In this document: positions 1 through 7,040 of the stretch, in pieces
Layout of the letters: the number at the start of each line of letters is the position of its first letter
Numbering within the stretch: position 1 is the first letter of the stretch
Translations under genes and position numbers: made by a program
The notes under the pieces: model-generated
The model's database searches: none
Told to the model about the DNA's origin: nothing
Seen by the model: only the letters and a program-made list of their open reading frames with translations
NCBI GenBank assembly: GCA_038199375.1
Contig: JBBPZA010000053.1
Location: 1 to 52,455 of the forward strand
Direction of reading: 5' to 3'
Source: JBBPZA01 sp038199375
GTDB taxonomy: Bacteria > Actinomycetota > Thermoleophilia > Solirubrobacterales > Solirubrobacteraceae
DNA length: 52,455 bases

Positions 1-204
1 GAGCAAGATGAAGATCAGCGAGAAGGTCGCGACGAACACCAGGCTGCGCAAGACCACGCGCGGGTCGACGCGGCGGCCCAGCTGCGCCGGCTCGGTGCCC
101 GAGACGGTCGCCAGGTAGCCCGGCACGAGCGGAAGACAGCATGGCGAGACGAACGACACCAGGCCGGCGGCGAAGGCCAGCGTCAGGCTGGGAGCGTCAA
201 CCAT
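1..204 (-). CDS. ccdA: CcdA-family cytochrome c biogenesis / thiol-disulfide transporter, N-terminal part
   Basis: The minus-strand frame opens with ATG at 202-204 and runs off the left edge after 68 codons. Residues 17-29 read SFVSPCCLPLVPG, the hallmark first-helix motif of CcdA/DsbD, with Pro-Cys for redox chemistry and a Pro-rich turn. A second hydrophobic stretch begins near residue 53. CcdA proteins carry reducing equivalents across the membrane to periplasmic thioredoxin-like proteins. The gene is divergent from lgt, so the 318-bp gap between them is a two-way control region. The family call is firm; the substrate protein is unknown because the rest of the locus lies outside the window. 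Confidence 0.85.
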   Translation of the reverse strand, partial: MVDAPSLTLAFAAGLVSFVSPCCLPLVPGYLATVSGTEPAQLGRRVDPRVVLRSLVFVATFSLIFILL

Positions 205-522
205 AGCCCCAGGCAGCAGCGGCGGATGTCCTCGCCGAGCCTGGCCTGCGTCGCATAGGCACAGCGTCGTCATTCTCGGAGGCGACTGCGATGTATGTGC
301 GAGCCGCCAGTGGAAGTGCGCTCACTGTGCCAGCCTACTCCCGGCTGTCGGAAGGCTTCCGGGTCAGTCGAGGCCTCCTGCGGGAGCGACACCTCCTCCG
401 ACAGCCCGTAGGATCTCTCGGGCGCATGGATCGAAACGCCCGCTTCGTGGCCCCGAGCCCAGGATGACCATGGCCGCCGCCGAACGCTTCCGGGTTCAAA
501 CCGGCGCTGAGCAGCTTTCCCG
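205..522. other. Divergent intergenic region between ccdA and lgt
   Basis: This 318-bp gap has no convincing gene. It holds a perfect 13-nt inverted repeat (CGGAAG-G-CTTCCG, 349-361) and, further right, the operator-like palindrome at 397-413. The sequence around 486-500 looks superficially like a tRNA T-arm but has no other tRNA features. Promoters for both flanking genes must lie here. Confidence 0.5.
397..413 (+). promoter_or_regulatory. Operator-like palindrome O1 upstream of lgt
   Basis: The sequence TCCGACA-GCC-CGTAGGA has 7-nt half sites around a 3-nt spacer. Its right half is identical to those of O2 (1369-1385) and O3 (2653-2669). The right half runs into TAGGAT, which would pass as an actinobacterial -10 hexamer (TAnnnT). 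The layout resembles BlaI/MecI/CopY operators, but no regulator gene is visible in the window, so the assignment is an inference. Confidence 0.5.
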
Positions 523-1305
523 ATGACGAGTGCGGCGGTGGTCACCATCGGGATCGATCCGGACATCCAACTCGGTCCGGTCACGATCGCCTGGCACGGC
601 CTCACGATCGCGATCGGCGTTCTCATCGGCGGCCTGGTCACCCTCCGCTGGGGGCGCGAGGAGAACCTCGACCCCGACCGGCTCTACACCCTCGGTGCCC
701 TTCTGGTGGTCGGCGGCATCGTCGGCGGGCGCCTCTTCTACGTGCTCGAGCACGGCGGCTCCCTGCTGGGCAGCCGCGGGTTCACCTTCGACGGCGGGGT
801 CATCCTCGCCGCCCTGCTCATGGCCGCGTACGCGTGGCGCACCCGCATCAGCGCGCGCTACCTCGACGCCGCCGCACTCGGGCTGCCGCTCGGCGTGACC
901 ATCGGCAGAATCGGCGACGTGATCAACGGCGAGCACTACGGCCCCCGGAGCGACTTCTTCCTGGCCATACGGAGCTCCCACCCCGACGCGCTCACCCCCA
1001 ACCCGGCGCTGGCCTACCAGAACGGCGGGCTCTACGAGGTCATGCTTGCCGCCGTCATCTTCGCCGTCATGTGGGCGCTGCGCCACCGCCTGCGGGCGCC
1101 GGGCGAGCTGACGTGGCTCGTGCTGGGCCTCTTCGCGGTCGGGCGCTTCCTCGTGTTCTTCGCACGCTCGGACAGCCCGCCGCTGGCGCTCAGGCTCACG
1201 AACGCACAGTGGACCAGCCTCGCGCTGCTCGCCGTGGTCGTCGCGGGGTGGTGGGTGACCATGCGCAGCTCCGGATTCCGGCACCTTCTCGAGAGTCGAT
1301 CGTGA
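523..1305 (+). CDS. lgt: Prolipoprotein diacylglyceryl transferase
   Basis: This 260-residue integral membrane enzyme transfers a diacylglyceryl group from phosphatidylglycerol to the lipobox cysteine of prolipoproteins, the first step in lipoprotein maturation. The Lgt signature is clear near residues 127-142 (GRIGDVINGEHYG, with the conserved Arg, Asn and Glu), followed by a NPALAYQNGGLYE segment. Several hydrophobic helices are spread along the chain. Length is normal for the family, slightly short of the Escherichia coli protein. No strong ribosome-binding site precedes the ATG. It is the first gene of a + strand group and lies 110 nt downstream of operator-like site O1. A lipoprotein (FKBP, 24506-25084) elsewhere in the window is a potential substrate. 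Confidence 0.93.
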   Translation: MTSAAVVTIGIDPDIQLGPVTIAWHGLTIAIGVLIGGLVTLRWGREENLDPDRLYTLGALLVVGGIVGGRLFYVLEHGGSLLGSRGFTFDGGVILAALLMAAYAWRTRISARYLDAAALGLPLGVTIGRIGDVINGEHYGPRSDFFLAIRSSHPDALTPNPALAYQNGGLYEVMLAAVIFAVMWALRHRLRAPGELTWLVLGLFAVGRFLVFFARSDSPPLALRLTNAQWTSLALLAVVVAGWWVTMRSSGFRHLLESRS

Positions 1306-1368
1306 TGCGACGTCACGCATCGGCGGTGATCTCGACCGTACGTAGGATCCAGGGTCGCCTTCTTGACC

Positions 1369-1385
1369 TCCGACGTAACGTAGGA
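1369..1385 (+). promoter_or_regulatory. Operator-like palindrome O2 upstream of the methyltransferase gene
   Basis: TCCGACG-TAA-CGTAGGA is a near-perfect 7-3-7 inverted repeat with one mismatch between its arms, 77 bp before the next start codon. A further right-half copy (CGTAGGATC, 1341-1349) with a degenerate left arm lies 28 bp upstream, so the 157-bp gap after lgt may hold two adjacent sites. Confidence 0.5.
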
Positions 1386-1462
1386 CTGACCACTCATCGC
1401 CCCGTAGTTCGCCGTCGGCGAAAATACGGGCTGGGAGCAGCCCCACGTTCCTCGTTTCACCC

Positions 1463-2176
1463 ATGACGCCCGACGACCCACCCGAAGCCGCCGTGCTCCA
1501 GGCCGTCCGCTGTCTCTACGACGGCCTCTCCGAGCGCTACGAGGAGGACCGCGCTCGCTGGTTGCAAGTCGCGGGCGGGCCGGCCGAAGCAGCGATGCAC
1601 GAGGATCTCGCCGCCGTGCTGCGGCCGGGAGCCCGCGTCCTCGCCGCCGGCTGCGGAACCGGCGCCCTGGCCCGCGAGATCCTCCGCCTCGAGCCCGCGG
1701 TGGACCTTACCCTCCTTGACGCCTCGACCGCGATGCTCGCGCAGAGTGGCGACATCGGGATGAGGCGGGTAGTCGGCGACGTCATGGAGCTTCCCTTTCC
1801 CGATGACGCCTTCGACATCGTCGTGAGCGCCTGGGTGATCGAGACCGTGGCCGTCCCCGCCCGCGCGGTGGAGGAGTACCTCCGCGTGCTGGCTCCCGGC
1901 GGCCTGGTCGTCTATACCTTCTGCTCGCTTCCCGACCGATGGTGGACGCGCGCAGCGACCAGTCACCTGCGCGCCCGCGTGAACCGCTCCTACGCCGGCG
2001 ACTTCATCCCGTCCGAGCGCATCCCCTGGCACGACTGCGCGCGGTCGCACCTCGTCCGCTTCCGAGGCGGGCTCACCTCCGAGGTCGCCCTTGGCAAGTG
2101 CTGCTCGGTCGACGAAGCGCTGCTGCCGACAGGGTCCCACCGGATATCCGCCGAGCGGAACGGAAAGCGCAGGTGA
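1463..2176 (+). CDS. Class I SAM-dependent methyltransferase
   Basis: This is a 237-residue protein with a Rossmann-fold SAM-binding site. Motif I is AAGCGTG at residues 61-67, and an acidic strand-2 end (LTLLDAST) follows about 20 residues later. A motif II-like segment (VVSAWVIETV) and a post-II loop (VLAPGGLVVYTF) follow. The order matches UbiE/Methyltransf_11-type enzymes acting on small molecules or lipids; the substrate cannot be told from sequence. It follows lgt after a 157-bp gap with operator-like site O2, and a small exported peptide gene follows 47 bp later, so those two may be cotranscribed. The C-terminal third (after about residue 180) has no recognisable motif. Confidence 0.8.
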   Translation: MTPDDPPEAAVLQAVRCLYDGLSERYEEDRARWLQVAGGPAEAAMHEDLAAVLRPGARVLAAGCGTGALAREILRLEPAVDLTLLDASTAMLAQSGDIGMRRVVGDVMELPFPDDAFDIVVSAWVIETVAVPARAVEEYLRVLAPGGLVVYTFCSLPDRWWTRAATSHLRARVNRSYAGDFIPSERIPWHDCARSHLVRFRGGLTSEVALGKCCSVDEALLPTGSHRISAERNGKRR

Positions 2177-2223
2177 GGACCGCGGCCCCCGTACGCGCCA
2201 ACCCCTAGCCGAAGGAGCTTTCG

Positions 2224-2442
2224 ATGACGCAGCGTTCACTGTTGGCCCTCATCGTCGCCGCGATCGTTCTCGCCGGCGCCTCAGTCGTCGTGGCGAGCAC
2301 CCTCGGCGGCGCCGGAGACAACGGGGTGAGCCATCGCATGCCCAACGGCTCGACCATGAACGGCCCCGGCATGAATGACACCAACCAGACGATGCCCTCC
2401 GGAGACGCGATGGACGGCGACGACATGGACATGGAGCCATAG
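2224..2442 (+). CDS. Small exported Met/Asp-rich protein, possible metal binder
   Basis: A 72-residue protein. Residues 5-26 form a hydrophobic signal or anchor helix. The remainder is strikingly rich in Met, Asn, Asp and Gly (about nine Met after residue 38), ending GDAMDGDDMDMEP. It has no Cys and a single His. A strong ribosome-binding site (GAAGGAG, 6 nt before ATG) supports real translation. Met-rich extracytoplasmic segments are typical of Cu(I)/Ag(I) binding, and the neighbours ccdA and lgt often accompany copper-handling loci in actinobacteria; the metal role is an inference. It could equally be a disordered surface peptide. Confidence 0.7.
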   Translation: MTQRSLLALIVAAIVLAGASVVVASTLGGAGDNGVSHRMPNGSTMNGPGMNDTNQTMPSGDAMDGDDMDMEP

Positions 2443-2465
2443 AAGTCGCTGGGGCGCCGAGCGAA

Positions 2466-2630
2466 ATGGTCACGAGGATGACGCCAGTGCGTCCAACAGA
2501 GGTCGTGCTCGGGATCGGCTCCATCGCCCTGAGCGCCGCGTTTGTTACGCGGCGGCTCGCCAGATGGCGGCGGGGGTGCGCCTCGGCCACGGAGCGTCGA
2601 GCCTCTAGTGACTGCAGCCTGAGGGAGTAG
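2466..2630 (+). CDS. Possible 54-residue single-pass membrane peptide
   Basis: The open frame starts at ATG 2466 (or the in-frame ATG at 2478) and ends at TAG 2628-2630. It encodes a short N-terminus, one hydrophobic segment (VVLGIGSIALSAAFV) and an Arg-rich tail with two Cys. The arrangement (N-out, positive-inside tail) is plausible for a small membrane protein, and it fills the otherwise empty gap between the Met-rich peptide and murE. No good ribosome-binding site is seen and I recognise no family, so it may be chance. Confidence 0.3.
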   Translation: MVTRMTPVRPTEVVLGIGSIALSAAFVTRRLARWRRGCASATERRASSDCSLRE

Positions 2631-2652
2631 GAGCGACTGGCCTTTAGCCGAC

Positions 2653-2669
2653 TCCTACGTGTCGTAGGA
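2653..2669 (+). promoter_or_regulatory. Operator-like palindrome O3 overlapping the murE promoter
   Basis: TCCTACG-TGT-CGTAGGA is a perfect 7-3-7 inverted repeat ending 8 nt before the GTG start of murE. TAGGAT (2665-2670) within and just past its right arm is a good -10 candidate. It is so close to GTG 2678 that the mRNA would be leaderless or nearly so. A repressor bound here would directly block the promoter. Confidence 0.55.
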
Positions 2670-2677
2670 TCAGTGGC

Positions 2678-4108
2678 GTGACCGTGACGCTTCGCGACCT
2701 CTTCAGGGAGGGCGGCCCCATACCGGTTCTCGACCTCGCCTACGACAGCCGCCGCGTCCGGCCGGGAACGCTGTTCTTCTGCGTCCCCGGCCTCGAGCGA
2801 GACGGCCACGACTTCGCGCGCGACGCCGTGCGCCGCGGCGCCGTCGCCCTGGTGGTGGAGCGGCCGCTGCGCCTTGGCGTGCCGGAGATCCGCGTCCCCG
2901 ACGTCCGCTCCGCCATGCCACTGGTCGCCGCCCGCTTCCACGACCATCCCTCGGGCTCGCTGGAGGTGATCGGCGTCACGGGGACCAACGGAAAGACGAC
3001 GACGACCTTCATGCTGCGAGCGATCCTCGAGGCCGCGGGCCGGCGCTGCGGGATGCTGGGGACGGTGAAAGACTCAGTCGGCGGCGAGGAGACGCGGCCA
3101 GCCCTGACGACACCCGAGGCGATCGACCTGCAAGCCAGCCTGCGCGCCATGGTGGACGCGGGTCAGGACGCCTGCGTCATGGAGGTCTCCTCGCACGGCC
3201 TTGCGCTTCGGCGCGTCGACCAGGTTCGCTTCGCCGCGGCGATCTTCACCAACTTGACCCAGGACCATCTCGACTTCCACGAGACCATGGGGGCCTACTT
3301 CGGCGCGAAGCGCGCGCTGTTCGTCGACCGCCCGGGAACCCCCGTGGTCAACCTCGACGACCCGCACGGCCGCGCCCTCGCGCTCCAGGACGGCTCGGTG
3401 ACCTTCGCGCTCGACCGGCCGGCCGACTTCCGAGCCGTCTCGGTGCAGGCTTCTCTGGCGGGGTCGAGCGCGATCGTTCGCTCACCGGCGGGCGAGCACG
3501 CGCTGGCCCTCCCCCTCCCGGGCCGCCACAACGTCGCCAACGCCCTGGGAGCGATCGCGGCGGCCGCTGCGATCGGGATCGGCGAGGACGTCGCCTGCGA
3601 CGCCCTCGCCGCCTTCCCCGGCGTCCCCGGCCGCTTCGAGCGCGTCGACTCCGGCCAGCCGTTCGCCGTCGTCGTCGACTTCGCGCACACGCCCGACGCG
3701 CTCGCCCACACGCTGGCCACGGCACGAGAGATAGTCGACGGGCGGGTCATCTGCGTCTTCGGCTGTGCCGGCGGCCGTGACCGGCACACGCGCGCGCCGA
3801 TGGGCGCGATCGCGACCGAGCTCGCCGACATCGTCATCCTCACGATGGACGATCCCCGGTCGGAGAGCCCCGAAGCCCTCGTGGCCGACATCCAGCGGGG
3901 CACGGACGGCCGCGAGCTCGTGATCGCCGATCGGGCGAGCGCGATCTCCCACGCAGTGGAGCTTGCCGCCGAGGGCGACCTCGTGCTGATTGCCGGCCGC
4001 GGACATGAGCGCACTCAGACCGTCGACGGCCAAACCCGGGTGCTCGACGATGTGACGGAGGCGCGTCGCGCGCTGCTCCAGAGACTACGAGCCGCGGCCA
4101 GGCGCTGA
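2678..4108 (+). CDS. murE: UDP-MurNAc-L-Ala-D-Glu:meso-diaminopimelate ligase
   Basis: This 476-residue cytoplasmic ligase adds the third amino acid to the peptidoglycan stem peptide, using ATP. The Mur-ligase P-loop TGTNGKTT is at 101-108, the lysine that is carbamoylated in this family lies in AYFGAKRALF (K211), and CAGGRDR marks the C-terminal domain. Residues 391-394 read DDPR, matching the DNPR-type motif of meso-DAP-specific enzymes rather than lysine-adding ones. It starts with GTG. The gene stands alone, away from any dcw cluster and under palindrome O3, which is unusual for an essential murein gene; whether another murE exists in the genome cannot be seen. Confidence 0.93.
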   Translation: MTVTLRDLFREGGPIPVLDLAYDSRRVRPGTLFFCVPGLERDGHDFARDAVRRGAVALVVERPLRLGVPEIRVPDVRSAMPLVAARFHDHPSGSLEVIGVTGTNGKTTTTFMLRAILEAAGRRCGMLGTVKDSVGGEETRPALTTPEAIDLQASLRAMVDAGQDACVMEVSSHGLALRRVDQVRFAAAIFTNLTQDHLDFHETMGAYFGAKRALFVDRPGTPVVNLDDPHGRALALQDGSVTFALDRPADFRAVSVQASLAGSSAIVRSPAGEHALALPLPGRHNVANALGAIAAAAAIGIGEDVACDALAAFPGVPGRFERVDSGQPFAVVVDFAHTPDALAHTLATAREIVDGRVICVFGCAGGRDRHTRAPMGAIATELADIVILTMDDPRSESPEALVADIQRGTDGRELVIADRASAISHAVELAAEGDLVLIAGRGHERTQTVDGQTRVLDDVTEARRALLQRLRAAARR

Positions 4109-4214
4109 GCGGGAGCTCGTTCTCAGCGCCCGCCGGGGTCGCTCCGGCCGGGCGCCGTTCGCATGCGCGGATCGCGGTGCTCGCTCGACGGCGGCGAGGT
4201 GGAGCAACCTGCGT

Positions 4215-4682
4215 CTAGGGCCAGTCCGCGGGCATCGCGAAGTCCTCTTCGCCGATCACCAGCAGAAGCGGCTCCTCGCCGCGGGCGGCGATCGCCAGCG
4301 GCGCGTCAGGATCGGTCGTCTGCCACTCGACGGTGAGCACCGACCGGCCGCCGAGCTGGCGGGCGAGCTCGCGGACCGCACGAGCGAGATGGGCGACCGC
4401 GCCTATGGGCGCGGTGATCTCCGCTTGCGCGGCGTCGACCTGGAGGGGCGCGAAGGCGTGGACGTGCGGGAGCGTCAGCGGCTCGGCGGCCGCTGCGAGC
4501 GGCCGCGTCTGCTCCTCCTCGGTCAGCTCCGCCGGCCCGGTCGCGTCGGACTCGACGAGGAACGCAGGCCGTGCCCCGCGATCGACGAGCGCCGAGGCGC
4601 GCTCGCCGCCGCAGGCGCGCAGGAACGCGCCGAGGGTCGCGGCGACGACCTCTGGCTCCGGTGCGGAGGATGTGTCGCTCAC
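4215..4682 (-). CDS. Conserved hypothetical protein (155 aa)
   Basis: The frame begins at GTG 4682 (sequence VSDTSSAPEPE) and is convergent with murE. I chose this start because it lies 20 nt after the stop of the upstream gene and excludes a low-complexity antisense-like extension. The protein is acidic and Ala-rich, with no signal peptide. The C-terminal half alternates helices and strands (IGAVAHLARAVRELARQLGG, then SVLTVEWQTTD, then PLLLVIGEED), suggesting a small alpha/beta fold. I do not recognise the family. It probably forms a two-gene operon with 4702-4989. Confidence 0.6.
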   Translation of the reverse strand: MSDTSSAPEPEVVAATLGAFLRACGGERASALVDRGARPAFLVESDATGPAELTEEEQTRPLAAAAEPLTLPHVHAFAPLQVDAAQAEITAPIGAVAHLARAVRELARQLGGRSVLTVEWQTTDPDAPLAIAARGEEPLLLVIGEEDFAMPADWP

Positions 4683-4701
4683 CTGCCGGCCCCGGCGGCG
4701 T

Positions 4702-4989
4702 TTACGCTCCGTGGCTGAGCCTGGCGAGGTTCTGATGGCACTCAGTGACCAGGCGCTTGACGGGGTCCGCGTCGGAGCGGTCGTGGACGAGGTCCCAGGT
4801 CTTCTCGGCCACCTCGCGGGCGGTCTCGGGCGTCGCCTGGTGGCAGAGCAGATTGACGAGCGCGAGCTCGAACTGCGCGATCTGGGTCGCCGGATCGGCG
4901 GGCTCCAGCTTCGGGAGCGGAGCGTTGGTGGCCTCGCGCCACATGCCGGCGGCCACGGCGAGGCGATTTCGCAAGGAGGCGGCTTCCAT
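4702..4989 (-). CDS. Conserved hypothetical helical protein (95 aa)
   Basis: A 95-residue, largely helical protein without signal peptide or membrane segment. Heptad-like stretches (AQFELALVNLLCHQ, TPETAREVAEKTWDLVHD) fit a small helical bundle. It is divergent from the small membrane protein at 5034 and followed 20 nt later by 4215-4682, so these two are likely cotranscribed. Function is not recognisable. Confidence 0.65.
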   Translation of the reverse strand: MEAASLRNRLAVAAGMWREATNAPLPKLEPADPATQIAQFELALVNLLCHQATPETAREVAEKTWDLVHDRSDADPVKRLVTECHQNLARLSHGA

Positions 4990-5033
4990 GGACGGGGTGG
5001 GGCGACACTACCGATCGCGTAGACTCCGCGGCG

Positions 5034-5219
5034 ATGTTCGCCGCCCTCGAACCGTCCCTCGGCCAGACCATGGGGATCCTCTTCACCTTCGGCGGCATCG
5101 GGCTGATGCTCAACGCCATCATCGTCTACATCGTCGTCCTCGCGCTCGCCGAGCGGCGCGCGAACCGCGAGGCGAGCGAGCGCCGCCCCGGCGCCGACGC
5201 CACGCGGACGCCCGTCTAG
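5034..5219 (+). CDS. Small single-pass membrane protein (61 aa)
   Basis: Residues 12-40 form a long hydrophobic segment (ILFTFGGIGLMLNAIIVYIV), followed by a basic and charged tail (ERRANREASERRPG). That is a classic N-out/C-in small membrane protein. It is divergent from 4702-4989 across 44 bp. No ribosome-binding site stands out and no family is recognised; coding is judged from the membrane-protein-like composition. Confidence 0.55.
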   Translation: MFAALEPSLGQTMGILFTFGGIGLMLNAIIVYIVVLALAERRANREASERRPGADATRTPV

Positions 5220-5316
5220 CAGCGCGCTCACCCGCGGCTCCGACGGCGCCCCTCGCGGCTCGCCGGCGCCCTTGACCCGGAGCGAGCATCCCGACTAGTG
5301 TCGCCGCGATGGCGCG

Positions 5317-7038
5317 ATGAGGGCACTGGCGCGGGAGATGGCCGAGCCGTGGCCCCGGCTCCAGCTCGAGGAAGGGACGTTCCCCGACTACCTGCATGGC
5401 GACCGCCCGCCGCGCAGCACCCGGTACGGCGAGGCCGTGCTGGGCTACGCGCTGATGCAGACGGGGCTGCGCGAGAACGATGACGCCACCGTGGATGCGG
5501 GGCTCGCGGGACTGAACTGGTTCGTCGGCCGCCGCGATCTCCAGCGCGACCATCCCAGCGTGTTCGCCAACGCCTTCGTGGCGAGCGCCTACAACCTCGC
5601 CCGGCGCAGGCTCGACGACCATCCGGGCTTTGCGGCGGCCCGCCCCGCGTGGGAGCGGTGGCTCTCCCGAGCGACGCTGCTGTGGCTGCCCGACACCGGC
5701 CGCTACGGCAACAAGTACCTGGTCGAGGCGGTGGCGGTCCTCGAGCTCCTGCGAAGCGGCCTCGAGTCCGACGTGGCCGGAAGCATCCTGGCCGACCGCG
5801 ACCTCTCGCGCCGCCGTGCGGAGCGGCTGCTCAACCTGCGCGTGCCGCGGATGGCCCAGCGCGAGGGCTTCGCGGTAGCCCGCGAGACGGCGTTCGTGCT
5901 CTCCGACCCGAATGCCGGCAGTCCGCTCGCCTACCACGGCCTGTCGCTGGGCGTCTACGCGCGCTGCCTGGACCTGCTGGGCGCGAGCGCCTCGGGCGCC
6001 GCGCGCGAGACCCTGCGCCAGGTCGCGCACTGCTCGTGGGCCATCGCCGCACCAGACGGAGACCTGGCCTACTTCGGGCGCTCGCAGGAGCAGGCCTGGT
6101 CGCCGGCGCTCACCGCCTACGGCGCGTTGTCGGCGGCCGCCATAGCCCCGCCGGCAGCCGCCCAGCGCCTGCGCGGGCTGGCAGCTCGCGCAGTCGAGCG
6201 CCTCCGCCGCGCACACGGCACGGGGCCGAAGGGCTGCTTCATCACACCCAGCCTCCGTCCCGACTACCGGGGAACCCACGGACTCGACAGCTACGCGGCG
6301 GCGATCGGCTACAGCGGGCTTACCCTGACGGCGCTCAACTGGGCGATCGACCGCTTCGGGGACCGCGTCCCGGACGCCGCGGACGATGCTCCTCCCTCGC
6401 GGCGGGCGACGTACCACTTTCGCACCGCAAGCCCCCGCAACGAGTTCACGGTAGTGCGCGCCGGGCACTGGTTCGCGGTGAAGGCGGCGGCGAGCGCTCG
6501 CGCCCAGGACCTGCGCTACGACTTCGGGCTGGTGGCGCTCAAGGTCCGCGACGACGCAGGCGAGTGGCGTGACGTGCTGCCCCCGCGGCCCAAGACCAAG
6601 GTCGGCCCCGACAGCGCCGGGCCGGTGCTGCGGCGAAGCCGCGGCGTGGGCCTGCCCGAGGCCGAGTCGGTGAGCGTCGCGCGCGACGGGACTCTGACCC
6701 TGGAAGGCGGCTTTCGCACCGTGTCGGGCCAGTGGCTGCGCCGAGGCGTGCGCTTCCGCTTCCAGCCGCTGGATACCGGCGTGCGCCTGATCTTTCCCAC
6801 CGAGCCCGGCGATCGGATCAAGTACTCGGTCTTCTTCCGCGACCATGGCGACCAACCGCGGGTGCAGGACGACCGGGTCTTCGACGACGAGCAGCTGGTG
6901 ACCTTCGATCCGCCCGCCGAGGTCGCCTTGGACTCAGAGCCCTACGCCTCGGGCGCCGACGCCCGCCTCCTGCGCGCGAACATCTTCTTCCCGGAGAGCG
7001 ACGGCGGGGCCGTGCGCATCACCGTCGGGCCGCGCTGA
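5317..7038 (+). CDS. Tandem paralogue 1: large helical/beta-rich protein of unknown function
   Basis: A 573-residue protein with no signal peptide. Residues 1-340 are helix-rich with repeated aromatic/Arg segments (YNLARRRLDDHP, LAYHGLSLGVYAR, YFGRSQEQAW), reminiscent of the alpha/alpha-toroid folds of glycosidases and polysaccharide lyases. Residues 360-573 look beta-rich and end RITVGPR, as in heparinase II/III-like proteins; this fold assignment is an inference. It is followed 2 nt after its stop by a clear paralogue (7041-8807) with the same motifs in the same order, including LRYDFGLVALK and DSAGPVL. The pair is surely cotranscribed. A sugar-polymer-related role is possible, but there are no transporter or sugar genes nearby. 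Confidence 0.85.
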   Translation: MRALAREMAEPWPRLQLEEGTFPDYLHGDRPPRSTRYGEAVLGYALMQTGLRENDDATVDAGLAGLNWFVGRRDLQRDHPSVFANAFVASAYNLARRRLDDHPGFAAARPAWERWLSRATLLWLPDTGRYGNKYLVEAVAVLELLRSGLESDVAGSILADRDLSRRRAERLLNLRVPRMAQREGFAVARETAFVLSDPNAGSPLAYHGLSLGVYARCLDLLGASASGAARETLRQVAHCSWAIAAPDGDLAYFGRSQEQAWSPALTAYGALSAAAIAPPAAAQRLRGLAARAVERLRRAHGTGPKGCFITPSLRPDYRGTHGLDSYAAAIGYSGLTLTALNWAIDRFGDRVPDAADDAPPSRRATYHFRTASPRNEFTVVRAGHWFAVKAAASARAQDLRYDFGLVALKVRDDAGEWRDVLPPRPKTKVGPDSAGPVLRRSRGVGLPEAESVSVARDGTLTLEGGFRTVSGQWLRRGVRFRFQPLDTGVRLIFPTEPGDRIKYSVFFRDHGDQPRVQDDRVFDDEQLVTFDPPAEVALDSEPYASGADARLLRANIFFPESDGGAVRITVGPR

Positions 7039-7040
7039 CC

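Noticed and set aside
349..361. CGGAAG-G-CTTCCG inverted repeat as a further operator
   Set aside because: Different sequence from O1-O3 and only one copy; role left open.
486..500. T-arm-like GGTTCAAACC sequence before lgt
   Set aside because: No acceptor, D-arm or anticodon arm around it; the stem does not pair in tRNA geometry.
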